A stretch of DNA of 64,000 nucleotides from Streptomyces sp. NBC_01689 (GTDB taxonomy: Bacteria > Actinomycetota > Actinomycetes > Streptomycetales > Streptomycetaceae): contig NZ_CP109592.1 in assembly GCF_036250675.1 (NCBI RefSeq), positions 7,688,001 through 7,752,000 on the forward strand, in the 5' to 3' direction. The notes below the pieces were generated by a model that had not been told where the DNA came from, searched no databases, and was given only the letters and a program-made list of their open reading frames with translations. The translations under genes were made by a program, and so were the position numbers. This document shows positions 45,594-59,032 of this stretch, one piece after another. Positions within the stretch are counted from its first letter, which is position 1, and each line of letters begins with the position of its first letter.

Positions 45594-46472
45594 ATGCAGC
45601 ACGCAGTGGGGGCTCCGCTGCCGCCGCCCCACCAGCCGGGGCAGGGACCGGGCACCGCCTGGTCGCCGGCCGCGCACCACCCGGGGCACCCGGGCGGTCA
45701 TCCGGGCCAGGCACCCGCGAACGCCCCGGCTCCCGGCTTCGCCGGCCCCCCGCCGGGGCCACCCGCGCCGCCGTCGCACCTGCCGCACCCCGCGCCCCCG
45801 CAGCACGCCCCCGTACCGCCGATGCCCGACACCACGGGACATGTCCAGCTGCCCCCGGGCGGCCCGGTCGGGATACCGAGCGCCCTGCCTTCCACGGGCG
45901 CCCCCGACCCCACGGCGACCACGCTCGCCGTCCTGCTCATCGGCCCCGCGGGCGCGGGCAAGACCAGCGTCGCCAAGTACTGGGCGGACCACCGCCGCGT
46001 CCCGACCGCGCACATCAGCCTCGACGACGTGCGCGAGTGGGTCCGCTCCGGCTTCGCCGACCCCCAGTCGGGGTGGAACGACCACTCGGAGGCGCAGTAC
46101 CGCCTCGCCCGCCGCACCTGCGGCTTCGCCGCGCGGAACTTCCTGGCGAACGGCATCTCCTGCGTCCTCGACGACGCCGTCTTCCCGGACCGCCCGGTCG
46201 TCGGGCTCGGCGGCTGGAAGCGGCACGTCGGACCGGGCCTGCTGCCGGTCGTCCTGCTGCCGGGCCTGGAGATAGTCCTGGAGCGCAACGCGGAGCGCTC
46301 CGGGAACCGCCGCCTCAGCGACGAGGAGGTCGCCCGCATCCACGGCCGGATGGCCGGCTGGTACGGCTCGGGGCTGCCCATCATCGACAACTCGCAGCTC
46401 GACGTGGCGGCCACGGCCCGCGTCCTGGACGACGTCCTCGCCCGGTCGATCGCCAGCCCGCCGCAGTGGTAG
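45594..46472 (+). CDS. P-loop kinase-like protein with Pro-rich N-terminus
   Basis: 292 aa from ATG 45594 after GGAGTGG. The first 105 residues are disordered and Pro/His/Gly-rich. The remainder is a small P-loop domain of the predicted-kinase (AAA_33-like) type: Walker A GPAGAGKTS (about 117-125), ISLDDVREWV, SCVLDDAVF as a possible Walker B, and an arginine-rich lid RNAERSGNRRLS. The substrate is unknown. It occupies the interval between aroB and the M24 gene where mycobacteria carry aroQ and Rv2536, so a link to aromatic metabolism is possible but not shown. Confidence 0.8.
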   Translation: MQHAVGAPLPPPHQPGQGPGTAWSPAAHHPGHPGGHPGQAPANAPAPGFAGPPPGPPAPPSHLPHPAPPQHAPVPPMPDTTGHVQLPPGGPVGIPSALPSTGAPDPTATTLAVLLIGPAGAGKTSVAKYWADHRRVPTAHISLDDVREWVRSGFADPQSGWNDHSEAQYRLARRTCGFAARNFLANGISCVLDDAVFPDRPVVGLGGWKRHVGPGLLPVVLLPGLEIVLERNAERSGNRRLSDEEVARIHGRMAGWYGSGLPIIDNSQLDVAATARVLDDVLARSIASPPQW

Positions 46473-46686
46473 TCCATGGCTGACGACCCGGCACCCGCGG
46501 GGTGATCTCCCGGGGGTAGGGCGGCCCGACGACCACCCGCCCGGCACCGGCCGGTGTCCCCGGGTGCCCGGCGGTGGCCGCCGGGCACGCCCTCCCACGG
46601 CTTCGGCGATCCGGGGCTCCCGGGTGTCCCGTGGCCCCACCCGCCCGTCCGGCCCCGCAGAACCGGCGGTATCCGGTCGGCGCTCG

Positions 46687-46692
46687 TAGGCT
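46687..46692 (+). promoter_or_regulatory. -10 element of a leaderless M24 gene transcript
   Basis: TAGGCT is 6 bases before ATG 46699 and no Shine-Dalgarno is present. The rest of the 226-base gap (46473-46698) holds no clear hairpin or gene. Confidence 0.4.
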
Positions 46693-46698
46693 CGATCC

Positions 46699-47805
46699 AT
46701 GTCAGAGGTGTACGCGGTTCGCCGCGAGCGGCTGAGGGAGCGCTGTACCGCGGGTGGCAGCGCGACCGCGCTCGTCACGCGCCCCGCCAACGTGAGATAC
46801 CTCGCGGGGGCGGCCCCGCAGGGTGCCGTCCTCCTGCTGGGCCGGGAGGAGGACCTGCTGTTCTGCGCGGGCCCGCTGCTCGAAGAGGCGGGCGCGGGAC
46901 GCCTGGACGAGGCGTTGCGCGTACAGACGCCGACGGGGCCCGGCGGTGATCCGGCCGTGGCCGCGGCCGATGTCGCCACCGCTCAGGGAGCCGACTCGCT
47001 GGCCGTGGAGGAACACCACCTGACGGTGACCCGGCACCGGGCCATGGGATCGGTGGCACCCCGGCTGCGCCTGAGCGACCTGGGCGCCGCGGTCGAACAG
47101 CTGCGGGTGATCAAGGACGAGGAGGAGATCTCCTGTCTGCGGATCGGCGCCGAGATCGCCGACCAGGCACTCGGGGAACTCCTCGAATCCATCCTCGTCG
47201 GTCGGACGGAACGTCATCTCGCCCTCGAACTGGAGCGCCGGCTGGTCGACCACGGCGCCGACGGACCGGCCTTCGCGACCTCCGTGGGCACCGGGCCGAA
47301 CTCCGGCAGATGCGGGCACCGGCCCACGGACCGACGGGTCGAGGAAGGCGATTTCCTGTCCGTCTGCCTCGGCGCGACCTACCGCGGCTACCGCTGTGAG
47401 GTCGGCCGTACCTTCGTGATCGGCACCTCGCCCGCGGACTGGCAGATCGCCCTCTACGACCTCGTCTTCGCCGCCCAGCGGGCCGGACGCGAGGCCCTGG
47501 TGCCGGGCGCGGCCTACCGCGACGTGGACCGCGCGGCCCGCCAGGTCCTCGACTCCGCGGGGTACGCGGAGGCCCTCCCTTCACTGACGGGGCACGGCGT
47601 CGGGCTCGAAATCGACGAGGACCCGCAGCTGGCCCCCGCGGCCATGGGTAAACTGGACGCTTGCGTGCCGGTCACCGTCGAACCGGGGGTCCACCTCCCG
47701 GGCCGGGGCGGTGTCCGGATCGATGACACGCTCGTCGTGCGCCCCGAGGCGGACGGCGGACCCGAGCTACTCACCATCACGACCAAGGAACTGCTCGCGC
47801 TCTAG
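46699..47805 (+). CDS. M24 (Xaa-Pro aminopeptidase-like) protein with altered metal site
   Basis: 368 aa with the two-domain prolidase fold: an N-terminal creatinase-like domain and a C-terminal pita-bread domain (about 135-368). Of the five usual metal ligands, His ([11 protein letters not shown]) and the first Glu (VEPGVHLPG) are present. The first Asp of the DFG-type motif is Cys ([11 protein letters not shown]), the second Asp is Glu (CEVGRTF), and the last Glu is Asp (GGVRIDDT). It may therefore bind metal weakly or use a different one. The position before efp is that of pepQ in other Gram-positive bacteria. Confidence 0.85.
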   Translation: MSEVYAVRRERLRERCTAGGSATALVTRPANVRYLAGAAPQGAVLLLGREEDLLFCAGPLLEEAGAGRLDEALRVQTPTGPGGDPAVAAADVATAQGADSLAVEEHHLTVTRHRAMGSVAPRLRLSDLGAAVEQLRVIKDEEEISCLRIGAEIADQALGELLESILVGRTERHLALELERRLVDHGADGPAFATSVGTGPNSGRCGHRPTDRRVEEGDFLSVCLGATYRGYRCEVGRTFVIGTSPADWQIALYDLVFAAQRAGREALVPGAAYRDVDRAARQVLDSAGYAEALPSLTGHGVGLEIDEDPQLAPAAMGKLDACVPVTVEPGVHLPGRGGVRIDDTLVVRPEADGGPELLTITTKELLAL

Positions 47806-47863
47806 CCTCCGGCTGTGCGCGTGTCCCGGGGTCGTCCACGTCAGTCCAGGAGATTCCGCAACC

Positions 47864-48430
47864 GTGGCTTCCACGAACGACCTCAAGAACGGCCTGGTGC
47901 TCAAGCTCGACGGAGGCCAGCTCTGGTCCGTCGTCGAGTTCCAGCACGTCAAGCCCGGCAAGGGCCCGGCCTTCGTGCGCACCAAGCTGAAGAACGTGCT
48001 CTCCGGCAAGGTCGTCGACAAGACGTTCAACGCCGGCGTCAAGGTCGAGACGGCCACGATCGACAAGCGCGACATGCAGTTCTCGTACATGGACGGCGAG
48101 TACTTCGTCTTCATGGACATGGACACGTACGACCAGCTCATGGTCGACCGCAAGTCCGTCGGTGACGCCGCCAACTTCCTGATCGAGGGCTTCACGGCCA
48201 CCGTGGCGCAGCACGAGGGCGAGGTGCTCTTCGTGGAGCTGCCCGCCGCCGTCGAGCTCGTCATCCAGGAGACCGAGCCGGGTGTCCAGGGCGACCGCTC
48301 CACCGGTGGCACCAAGCCCGCCACCCTGGAGACCGGCCACCAGATCCAGGTCCCGCTCTTCATCACCACCGGTGAGAAGATCAAGGTCGACACCCGCACG
48401 AGCGACTACCTCGGCCGGGTGAACAGCTAA
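47864..48430 (+). CDS. efp: Translation elongation factor P
   Basis: Relieves ribosome stalling at polyproline; 188 aa from GTG 47864 (AGGAG 11 bases upstream), three OB-type domains. The domain I loop is [10 protein letters not shown], with Lys at the tip where beta-lysine or another modification is attached in other bacteria; no EpmA/EpmB-type genes are near. C-terminal [17 protein letters not shown] is the conserved end. nusB starts 2 bases later. Confidence 0.96.
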   Translation: MASTNDLKNGLVLKLDGGQLWSVVEFQHVKPGKGPAFVRTKLKNVLSGKVVDKTFNAGVKVETATIDKRDMQFSYMDGEYFVFMDMDTYDQLMVDRKSVGDAANFLIEGFTATVAQHEGEVLFVELPAAVELVIQETEPGVQGDRSTGGTKPATLETGHQIQVPLFITTGEKIKVDTRTSDYLGRVNS

Positions 48431-48432
48431 CC

Positions 48433-48867
48433 GTGGCTGCCCGCAACACGGCCCGCAAGCGCGCCTTCCAGATCCTCTTCGAGGGCGACCAGCGCGGCGT
48501 GGACGTCCTGACGGTCCTCGCGGACTGGATCCGGCACTCCCGGAGCGACACCCGGCAGCCGCCGGTCAGCGAGTACACGATGGAGCTGGTCGAGGGCTAC
48601 GCCACCAAGGCGAAGCGGATCGACGAGCTCATCGCGACGTACGCCGTCGACTGGACGCTGGACAGGATGCCGGTCGTCGACCGCAACATCCTGCGCCTCG
48701 GCGCCTACGAGCTGATCTGGGTCGACGGGACCCCCGACGCGGTGGTCATCGACGAGGCGGTGCAGCTCGCCAAGGAGTTCTCCACGGACGAGTCGCCCTC
48801 GTTCGTCAACGGGCTCCTGGGCCGGCTCAAGGACCTGAAGCCGTCGCTCCGCCGTGACGAGTCCTGA
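48433..48867 (+). CDS. nusB: Transcription antitermination factor NusB
   Basis: RNA-binding antitermination factor acting with NusE at boxA; 144 aa from GTG 48433. All-helical fold starting ARNTARKRAFQILFEGDQ, with MPVVDRNILRLGAYEL and the conserved PSFVNGLLGRL end. Translationally coupled to efp and followed by two consecutive terminators. Confidence 0.96.
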   Translation: MAARNTARKRAFQILFEGDQRGVDVLTVLADWIRHSRSDTRQPPVSEYTMELVEGYATKAKRIDELIATYAVDWTLDRMPVVDRNILRLGAYELIWVDGTPDAVVIDEAVQLAKEFSTDESPSFVNGLLGRLKDLKPSLRRDES

Positions 48868-48906
48868 CCGGGCTCGTCCGCACAGCCTGGGAACAGGTGG
48901 GACATC

Positions 48907-48946
48907 GCCGGAGGGCCCGCAGCGCGTTCGCTGCGGGCCCTCCGGC
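48907..48946. terminator. First terminator between nusB and bldD
   Basis: Perfect 17-bp stem (48907-48923 with 48930-48946), loop GCGTTC. Confidence 0.85.
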
Positions 48947-48983
48947 GTTCCCGTGCCCGCGAGGGCCCCGAGGGCCGCAGAAA

Positions 48984-49029
48984 GCCGCCGGGGTGGCCGG
49001 AACCCCTTGGTTCCGGCCACCCCGGCGGC
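48984..49029. terminator. Second terminator between nusB and bldD
   Basis: Perfect 21-bp stem (48984-49004 with 49009-49029), loop CCTT. One of the longest perfect hairpins in the window; both lie between converging genes. Confidence 0.88.
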
Positions 49030-49056
49030 ACGTTTCTGCTGAGCTGTGCGAAGGGG

Positions 49057-49557
49057 TCAGACCTCTTCGTGGGCGACGGCGCGGCGCGCGTCGGCGTCCA
49101 GCACACCCCAGCTGATCAGCTGCTCGGTGAGGACCGAGGGCGACTGGTCGTAGATGACGGCGAGGGTGCGCAGGTCGTCCTGGCGGATCGAGAGCACCTT
49201 GCCGTTGTAGTCACCGCGCTGCGACTGGATCGTCGCGGCGTAGCGCTGCAGGGGTCCCGCCTTCTCGGCCGGCACATGGGCCAGCCGCTCCAGGTCCAGG
49301 ACGAGCTTCGGCGGCGGCTCGGCGGCTCCGCCCGGCGTGGTGCCCGGCAGCAGTTCCTGCACGGGGACCCCGTAGAAATCGGCCAGTTCGGCAAGACGCT
49401 GCACGGTCACGGCACGGTCGCCTCGCTCGTAGGAACCGACCACGACCGCCTTCCAGCGTCCCTGGGACTTCTCCTCGACTCCGTGGAGGGAAAGGCCCTG
49501 CTGGGTGCGGATGGCCCGGAGCTTGGCCCCGAGCTGTTTGGCGTATTCGCTGGACAT
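49057..49557 (-). CDS. bldD: Developmental regulator BldD
   Basis: Master repressor of Streptomyces development, dimerised on DNA by tetrameric cyclic di-GMP. 166 aa from ATG 49557 (MSSEYAKQLGAKLRAI); eight more codons upstream belong to a weaker start. N-terminal XRE-type HTH (about 1-70, with GLSLHGVEEKSQGRWK and AVVVGSYERGD). The C-terminal domain carries the c-di-GMP signature RGD-x8-RQDD (about residues 114-128), intact. Acts in the cytoplasm on sporulation and antibiotic genes. It has its own promoter overlapped by a BldD operator and is divergent from the pyr operon. Confidence 0.97.
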   Translation of the reverse strand: MSSEYAKQLGAKLRAIRTQQGLSLHGVEEKSQGRWKAVVVGSYERGDRAVTVQRLAELADFYGVPVQELLPGTTPGGAAEPPPKLVLDLERLAHVPAEKAGPLQRYAATIQSQRGDYNGKVLSIRQDDLRTLAVIYDQSPSVLTEQLISWGVLDADARRAVAHEEV

Positions 49558-49613
49558 ATAGCTCCCCGGACGCTGTATCAACGTGCGGCTCGGCCGCGCG
49601 GCTGGTGACTCTG

Positions 49614-49628
49614 GTGACTCACTGTGAG
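49614..49628. promoter_or_regulatory. BldD operator at the bldD promoter
   Basis: GTGACTCACTGTGAG matches the BldD consensus NTNACNC(A/T)GNGTNAN at all fixed positions but one, in either orientation. It covers the predicted transcription start and the edge of the -10. BldD is known to repress its own gene, so this is very probably the autoregulatory site. A second partial half-site (GTGACTC) lies at 49605-49611. Confidence 0.85.
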
Positions 49629-49656
49629 GTTACGCAGCGTTACTCTCCCCCGTCAA
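49627..49656 (-). promoter_or_regulatory. bldD promoter
   Basis: Minus strand: -35 TTGACG (49656-49651), 18-base spacer, -10 TAACCT (49632-49627). Transcription should start near 49620, giving a leader of about 62 bases. Confidence 0.8.
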
Positions 49657-49759
49657 GCCGAAGGGGCCGGACCCGGCGCTCCACCCGGGTCACCCGGGGT
49701 GGCTCGAAGGGGGGTGATCAGGCGCGTTGCGGGGCTGGTACCGTGGTTGGCGCAAATCC

Positions 49760-50401
<642 letters not shown>

Positions 50402-50541
50402 CGACCTCGGCCTCCGGCGTCCGTCACCGCGGTACGCCCACCGAGCACGCCCGCGCGCCCGCACGCCCTCCCGCGGCGCCTCCGGGGCACACCCCCGCGG
50501 CGTCCGCCTCCCGAACTGAACTGCCTTACGGAGCCTGACAG

Positions 50542-51519
50542 ATGCAGCGTCATCTCATCTCGGCCGCCGACCTCACCCGCGACGACGCCGTCCTCATCCT
50601 CGACACCGCCGAGGAGATGGCCCGGGTCGCCGACCGGCCGATCAAGAAGCTGCCGACCCTGCGCGGCCGCACCGTCGTCAACCTCTTCTTCGAGGACTCG
50701 ACCCGGACCCGGATCTCCTTCGAGGCCGCCGAGAAGCGCCTCTCCGCGGACGTCATCAACTTCACCGCCAAGGGATCGAGCGTCTCCAAGGGCGAGTCCC
50801 TCAAGGACACCGCCCAGACCCTGGAGGCCATGGGCGTCGACGCCGTCGTCATCCGGCACGGCGCCTCCGGGGCCCCGTACCGGCTCGCCACCTCCGGCTG
50901 GATCGACGCCGCCGTCATCAACGCGGGCGACGGCACCCACCAGCACCCCACGCAGGCCCTGCTGGACGCCTTCACCATGCGCCGCCGTCTGGTCGGCCGG
51001 GACGCCGGGATCGGCCAGGACCTGGCCGGCCGCCGGATCACGATCGTCGGTGACGTCCTGCACAGCCGCGTCGCCCGCTCCAACGTCGACCTGCTGCACA
51101 CCCTCGGCGCCCAGGTCACCCTCGTCGCGCCGCCCACCCTGGTGCCCGTCGGCGTCGAGACCTGGCCCTGCGAGATCTCCTACGACCTCGACAGCACCCT
51201 CGCCAAGTCCGACGCCGTGATGATGCTGCGCGTCCAGCGCGAGCGCATGAACGCGGCCTTCTTCCCGACCGAGCGCGAGTACTCGCGGCGCTACGGCCTC
51301 GACGGCGACCGGATGGCGAAGATGCCCGAGCACGCCATCGTGATGCACCCCGGCCCGATGGTCCGCGGCATGGAGATCACCGCCGAGGTCGCCGACTCCG
51401 ACCGCTGCACCGTCGTGGAGCAGGTCGCCAACGGCGTCTCCATCCGCATGGCCGTCCTGTACCTGCTGCTGGGCGGCAACGAGCCCGCCGTCACCCACAC
51501 CCGCACCGAGGAGAAGTAA
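50542..51519 (+). CDS. pyrB: Aspartate carbamoyltransferase catalytic subunit
   Basis: First committed step of UMP synthesis. 325 aa from ATG 50542 with GGAG upstream. Carbamoyl-phosphate motif [12 protein letters not shown] (about 54-65), [11 protein letters not shown], and aspartate-binding MLRVQRERM and [12 protein letters not shown] are present. No pyrI regulatory subunit gene is nearby, so it is expected to act without one. The 140-base gap after pyrR shows no second PyrR loop. Confidence 0.97.
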   Translation: MQRHLISAADLTRDDAVLILDTAEEMARVADRPIKKLPTLRGRTVVNLFFEDSTRTRISFEAAEKRLSADVINFTAKGSSVSKGESLKDTAQTLEAMGVDAVVIRHGASGAPYRLATSGWIDAAVINAGDGTHQHPTQALLDAFTMRRRLVGRDAGIGQDLAGRRITIVGDVLHSRVARSNVDLLHTLGAQVTLVAPPTLVPVGVETWPCEISYDLDSTLAKSDAVMMLRVQRERMNAAFFPTEREYSRRYGLDGDRMAKMPEHAIVMHPGPMVRGMEITAEVADSDRCTVVEQVANGVSIRMAVLYLLLGGNEPAVTHTRTEEK

Positions 51520-51524
51520 GAAGA

Positions 51525-52811
51525 ATGAGCAAGATCCTGATCCGTGGTGCGAAGGTGCTCGGCGGCGAGCCGCAGGACGTCCTGATCGACGGCGACGTGA
51601 TCGCGGAGGTCGGCACCGGCCTGTCCGCCGAGGGCGCCGAGGTGGTCGAGGCGGACGGCAAGGTGCTCCTGCCGGGCCTCGTCGACCTGCACACCCATCT
51701 GCGCGAGCCCGGCCGTGAGGACTCCGAGACCGTCCTGACCGGCACCCGGGCGGCGGCGAGCGGCGGCTACACGGCCGTGTTCGCCATGGCCAACACCTTC
51801 CCGGTCGCCGACACCGCCGGTGTCGTCGAGCAGGTCTACCGGCTCGGCCGGGAACACGGCTACTGCGATGTGCAGCCCATCGGCGCCGTCACGGTCGGCC
51901 TGGAGGGCAAGAAGCTCGCCGAGCTGGGCGCGATGCACGAGTCCGCCGCCGGCGTCACGGTCTTCTCGGACGACGGCAAGTGCGTCGACGACGCGGTGAT
52001 CATGCGCCGGGCGCTGGAGTACGTGAAGGCCTTCGGCGGCGTCGTCGCCCAGCACGCCCAGGAACCCCGCCTCACCGAGGGCGCCCAGATGAACGAGGGC
52101 GTCGTCTCCGCCGAACTCGGCCTCGGGGGCTGGCCGGCGGTGGCCGAGGAATCGATCATCGCCCGGGACGTCCTGCTCGCCGAGCACGTCGGCTCCCGCG
52201 TCCACATCTGCCACCTCTCGACCGCCGGCTCCGTCGAGATCGTCCGCTGGGCCAAGTCCCGCGGCATCGCCGTCACCGCCGAGGTCACCCCGCACCACCT
52301 GCTGCTCACCGACGAACTGGTGCGCACGTACGACCCGGTCTACAAGGTCAACCCGCCGCTGCGGACCGAGCGGGACGTCATGGCCCTGCGCGAGGCGCTC
52401 GCCGACGGCACGATCGACATCGTCGCCACCGACCACGCGCCGCACCCGCACGAGGACAAGGACTGCGAGTGGGCCGCCGCCGCCATGGGCATGGTGGGCC
52501 TGGAGACCGCGCTGTCCGTCGTCCAGCAGACGATGGTCGAGACGGGACTGCTCGACTGGACCGGCGTCGCCGACCGGATGTCGTCCGCACCCGCCCGCAT
52601 CGGGCGGGCCGACGGACACGGCCGTCCCGTCTCGGCGGGCGAGCCCGCCAACCTCACCCTCGTCGACACCGCATACCGTGGGTCCGTGGACCCCGCGGGC
52701 TTCGCCTCGCGCAGCCGCAACACCCCCTACGCGGGCCGTGAGCTGCCGGGCCGGGTCACCCACACCTGGCTGCGGGGCAACGCCACCCTCGTCGACGGGA
52801 AGCTCGCGTGA
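51525..52811 (+). CDS. pyrC: Dihydroorotase
   Basis: Cyclises carbamoyl aspartate. 428 aa from ATG 51525, 5 bases after pyrB. Amidohydrolase zinc ligands in [10 protein letters not shown] (HxH), conserved VFSDDGK, His in QHAQEP and ICHLST, and Asp in ATDHAPH are all present. Class I type, as in most actinobacteria. Overlaps the next gene by 4 bases (GTGA). Confidence 0.96.
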   Translation: MSKILIRGAKVLGGEPQDVLIDGDVIAEVGTGLSAEGAEVVEADGKVLLPGLVDLHTHLREPGREDSETVLTGTRAAASGGYTAVFAMANTFPVADTAGVVEQVYRLGREHGYCDVQPIGAVTVGLEGKKLAELGAMHESAAGVTVFSDDGKCVDDAVIMRRALEYVKAFGGVVAQHAQEPRLTEGAQMNEGVVSAELGLGGWPAVAEESIIARDVLLAEHVGSRVHICHLSTAGSVEIVRWAKSRGIAVTAEVTPHHLLLTDELVRTYDPVYKVNPPLRTERDVMALREALADGTIDIVATDHAPHPHEDKDCEWAAAAMGMVGLETALSVVQQTMVETGLLDWTGVADRMSSAPARIGRADGHGRPVSAGEPANLTLVDTAYRGSVDPAGFASRSRNTPYAGRELPGRVTHTWLRGNATLVDGKLA

Positions 52812-53389
52812 CACCTCTCATCCCGATGGCCGCCTCCCTGGCCGCCGAACAGAAGTCGGCCGAAGTGACCGACTGGTCCGCCCGCATCGGCTGGCTCGTC
52901 GGACTCGCCCTCTTCGTCGCCCTCGTCTACTGGCTGATGCGCGAGGGCTGGAAGTGGCGCGGCACCCTCCAGGGCGACCTGCCGGAGCTGCCCACCGCGC
53001 CGCACGACCCCGGCCCGGCCAGACTGGACATGAGCGGCCGCTACCACGGCTCCACCACGGCCGGGCAGTGGCTCGACCGCATCGTCGCGCGTGGCCTGGG
53101 CACCCGCAGCCGGGTCGAGCTCACGCTGACGGACGCGGGACTGGACGTCGTACGCCCCGGCGCGGCCGACTTCTTCGTCCCCGCCGAGGCGCTGCGCGAG
53201 GCCCGGCTCGACAAGGGCATCGCCGGCAAGGTCCTGACCGAGGGCGGTCTGCTCGTCGTCACCTGGGCGCACGGCGGCCGGCTGATCGACTCCGGCTTCC
53301 GCTCCGACCGCGCGGCCGAGCACGGCGCATGGGTCGAGGCCCTGAACCACATGATCAACAAGAGCACCGACACGGAAGGCGCACGATGA
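52808..53389 (+). CDS. Membrane-anchored PH-like protein within the pyr operon
   Basis: 193 aa from GTG 52808, overlapping pyrC; ATG 52826 is an alternative. One membrane helix (about 28-46, [17 protein letters not shown]) is followed by a cytoplasmic beta-rich domain of about 130 residues of pleckstrin-homology-like appearance ([28 protein letters not shown]). An equivalent gene lies between pyrC and carA in mycobacteria (Rv1382), so the position is conserved and a role linked to pyrimidine synthesis is likely, though unknown. Overlaps carA by 4 bases. Confidence 0.85.
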   Translation: MTPLIPMAASLAAEQKSAEVTDWSARIGWLVGLALFVALVYWLMREGWKWRGTLQGDLPELPTAPHDPGPARLDMSGRYHGSTTAGQWLDRIVARGLGTRSRVELTLTDAGLDVVRPGAADFFVPAEALREARLDKGIAGKVLTEGGLLVVTWAHGGRLIDSGFRSDRAAEHGAWVEALNHMINKSTDTEGAR

Positions 53390-54535
53390 CGACCTCCATC
53401 CAGGGAGCCGCCTCGCGAAGGCACCAGGCGGCTCCCGCCGTACTCGTCCTGGAGGACGGCCGGATCTTCCGCGGCCGCGCCTACGGGGCCGTGGGGGTGA
53501 CCTTCGGCGAGGCCGTGTTCTCCACCGGGATGACCGGCTACCAGGAGACCCTCACCGACCCGTCGTACCACCGGCAGGTCGTCGTCATGACCGCCCCGCA
53601 CGTCGGCAACACCGGTGTCAACGACGAGGACCCCGAGTCGCGCCGGATCTGGGTGGCCGGCTACGTCGTCCGCGACCCCGCGCGCGTCCCCTCCAGCTGG
53701 CGCTCCCGCCGCTCCCTCGACGAGGAACTGCGCGAACAGGGCGTCGTCGGCATCAGCGGCGTCGACACCCGCGCCCTCACCCGCCACCTGCGCGAGCGCG
53801 GCGCCATGCGCGTCGGCATCTTCTCCGGCAACGCGCTGCCCGACGAGGGCACCATGCTCGGCGAGGTCCGCCAGGCGCCCGAGATGCAGGGCGCGAACCT
53901 CGCCGCCGAGGTCGCCACCAAGGAGACGTACGTCGTCCCCGCGATCGGCGAGAAGAAGTTCACCGTCGCCGCCGTGGACCTGGGCATCAAGGGCATGACC
54001 CCGCACCGGATGGCCGAGCGCGGCATCGAGGTGCACGTGCTGCCCGCCACGGCCACCGCCGAGGACGTCTACGCCGTGGACCCGGACGGCGTCTTCTTCT
54101 CCAACGGCCCCGGCGACCCCGCCACCGCCGACGGACCGGTCTCCGTCATGCGGGAGGTCCTCGCCCGGAAGACGCCCCTGTTCGGCATCTGCTTCGGCAA
54201 CCAGATCCTCGGCCGCGCGCTCGGCTTCGGCACCTACAAGCTGAAGTACGGCCACCGCGGCATCAACCAGCCCGTGCAGGACCGGACGACCGGCAAGGTC
54301 GAGGTCACCGCGCACAACCACGGTTTCGCCGTCGACGCGCCGCTCGACAAGGTCTCCGAGACCCCCTACGGCCGCGCCGAGGTCTCCCACGTCTGCCTGA
54401 ACGACCAGGTCGTCGAGGGGCTCCACCTCCTCGACCAGCCGGCCTTCAGCGTCCAGTACCACCCCGAAGCGGCAGCCGGCCCGCACGACGCCGCCTACCT
54501 GTTCGACCGCTTCGTATCCCTGATGGAGGGCCAGC

Positions 54536-54543
<8 letters not shown>
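53386..54543 (+). CDS. carA: Carbamoyl-phosphate synthase small subunit
   Basis: Glutamine amidotransferase subunit supplying ammonia to CarB. 385 aa from ATG 53386 (ATGA overlap). Nucleophile Cys in GICFGNQIL (about 268-276), His and Glu in [10 protein letters not shown] (about 352), and the N-terminal domain [18 protein letters not shown]. Because it is in the pyr operon, it supplies carbamoyl phosphate for pyrimidines and also for arginine. Overlaps carB by 8 bases. Confidence 0.97.
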
Positions 54544-57844
<3,301 letters not shown>

Positions 57845-57863
57845 CAGCCCGAGGAGCCCGGAC

Positions 57864-57893
57864 GAGGGGGACACCGGAAACGGTGTCCCCCTC
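57864..57893 (+). terminator. Hairpin with GAAA loop between carB and pyrD
   Basis: Perfect 13-bp stem (57864-57876 with 57881-57893) and a GAAA tetraloop, inside what is otherwise one operon. It could be a partial terminator or an mRNA-stabilising element that sets the pyrD-pyrF level. Confidence 0.6.
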
Positions 57894-57925
57894 TTCGCGA
57901 GGGCTCCACGTCTTCGTGAGGACAC

Positions 57926-59032
57926 ATGTACAAGATCTTCTTCAACCTCGTCTTCAAACGCATGGACCCCGAGCGCGCCCACCATCTCGCCTTCCGCTGG
58001 ATCCGCCTCGCCGCCCGCGTACCCGTCCTGCGCACCTTCGCCGCCGCCGCGCTCGCGCCCCGCTTCGAGGAACTGCGCACCGAGGCGTTCGGGCTGCGCA
58101 TGCACGGCCCCTTCGGGCTCGCGGCCGGCTTCGACAAGAACGCCGTGGCCGTCGACGGCATGGCCATGCTCGGCTTCGACCACATCGAGATCGGCACGGT
58201 CACCGGGGAGCCCCAGCCCGGCAACCCCCGGAAGCGCCTGTTCCGCCTCGTGCCGGACCGCGCGCTGATCAACCGCATGGGATTCAACAACGAGGGCTCC
58301 GCGGCCGTCTCCGAGCGCCTGGCGGCCCGTACGCCCGTCTTCAGGACCGTCGTCGGCGTCAACATCGGCAAGACCAAGGCGGCCCCCGAGGCGGAGGCCG
58401 TCGCCGACTACGTGAAGTCGGCCGGGCGGCTCGCCCGGCACGCCGACTACCTCGTCGTGAACGTGTCGTCCCCGAACACCCCCGGCCTGCGCGACCTGCA
58501 GGCCACCGAGGCACTGCGCCCGCTCCTCGGCGCCGTGCGCGAGGCCGCCGACCGCGCCGTGCCCGACCGGCGCGTCCCGCTGCTCGTCAAGATCGCGCCC
58601 GACCTCGCGGACGAGGACGTCGACGCGGTCGCCGACCTCGCCGTCGACCTCGGCCTGGACGGGATCATCGCCACGAACACGACCATCGCGCGCGAGGGCC
58701 TCGGTCTGGCCTCCGACCCCTCCCTGGTGAAGGAGACCGGCGGTCTGTCCGGCGCGCCGCTCAAGGCACGCTCCCTGGAGGTGCTGCGCCGCCTCTACGC
58801 GCGCGTGGGCGACCGCGTCACCCTGGTGGGCGTGGGCGGCGTCGAGAACGCCGAGGACGCCTGGCAGCGCATCCTGGCCGGTGCCACGCTGGTCCAGGGG
58901 TACAGCGCCTTCGTCTACGAGGGGCCCTTCTGGGCCCGCGGGATCCACAAGGGCCTCGCCGCCCGCCTGCGCACGAGCCCGTACGCCACCCTCGCCGACG
59001 CGGTCGGCGCCGACGTGAGGAAGTCCGCATGA
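57926..59032 (+). CDS. pyrD: Dihydroorotate dehydrogenase (quinone), class 2
   Basis: Membrane-associated FMN enzyme that passes electrons to menaquinone. 368 aa from ATG 57926. The N-terminal amphipathic segment ([20 protein letters not shown]) targets the membrane. FMN/substrate blocks [24 protein letters not shown] and the catalytic Ser in [16 protein letters not shown] identify class 2; TGGLSGAPL is near the end. Overlaps pyrF by 4 bases (ATGA). Confidence 0.97.
   Translation: MYKIFFNLVFKRMDPERAHHLAFRWIRLAARVPVLRTFAAAALAPRFEELRTEAFGLRMHGPFGLAAGFDKNAVAVDGMAMLGFDHIEIGTVTGEPQPGNPRKRLFRLVPDRALINRMGFNNEGSAAVSERLAARTPVFRTVVGVNIGKTKAAPEAEAVADYVKSAGRLARHADYLVVNVSSPNTPGLRDLQATEALRPLLGAVREAADRAVPDRRVPLLVKIAPDLADEDVDAVADLAVDLGLDGIIATNTTIAREGLGLASDPSLVKETGGLSGAPLKARSLEVLRRLYARVGDRVTLVGVGGVENAEDAWQRILAGATLVQGYSAFVYEGPFWARGIHKGLAARLRTSPYATLADAVGADVRKSA

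Noticed and set aside
50402..50541. A second PyrR-binding loop upstream of pyrB
   Set aside because: No match to UCCNGNGAGGC and no stem covering the pyrB ribosome-binding site could be found.
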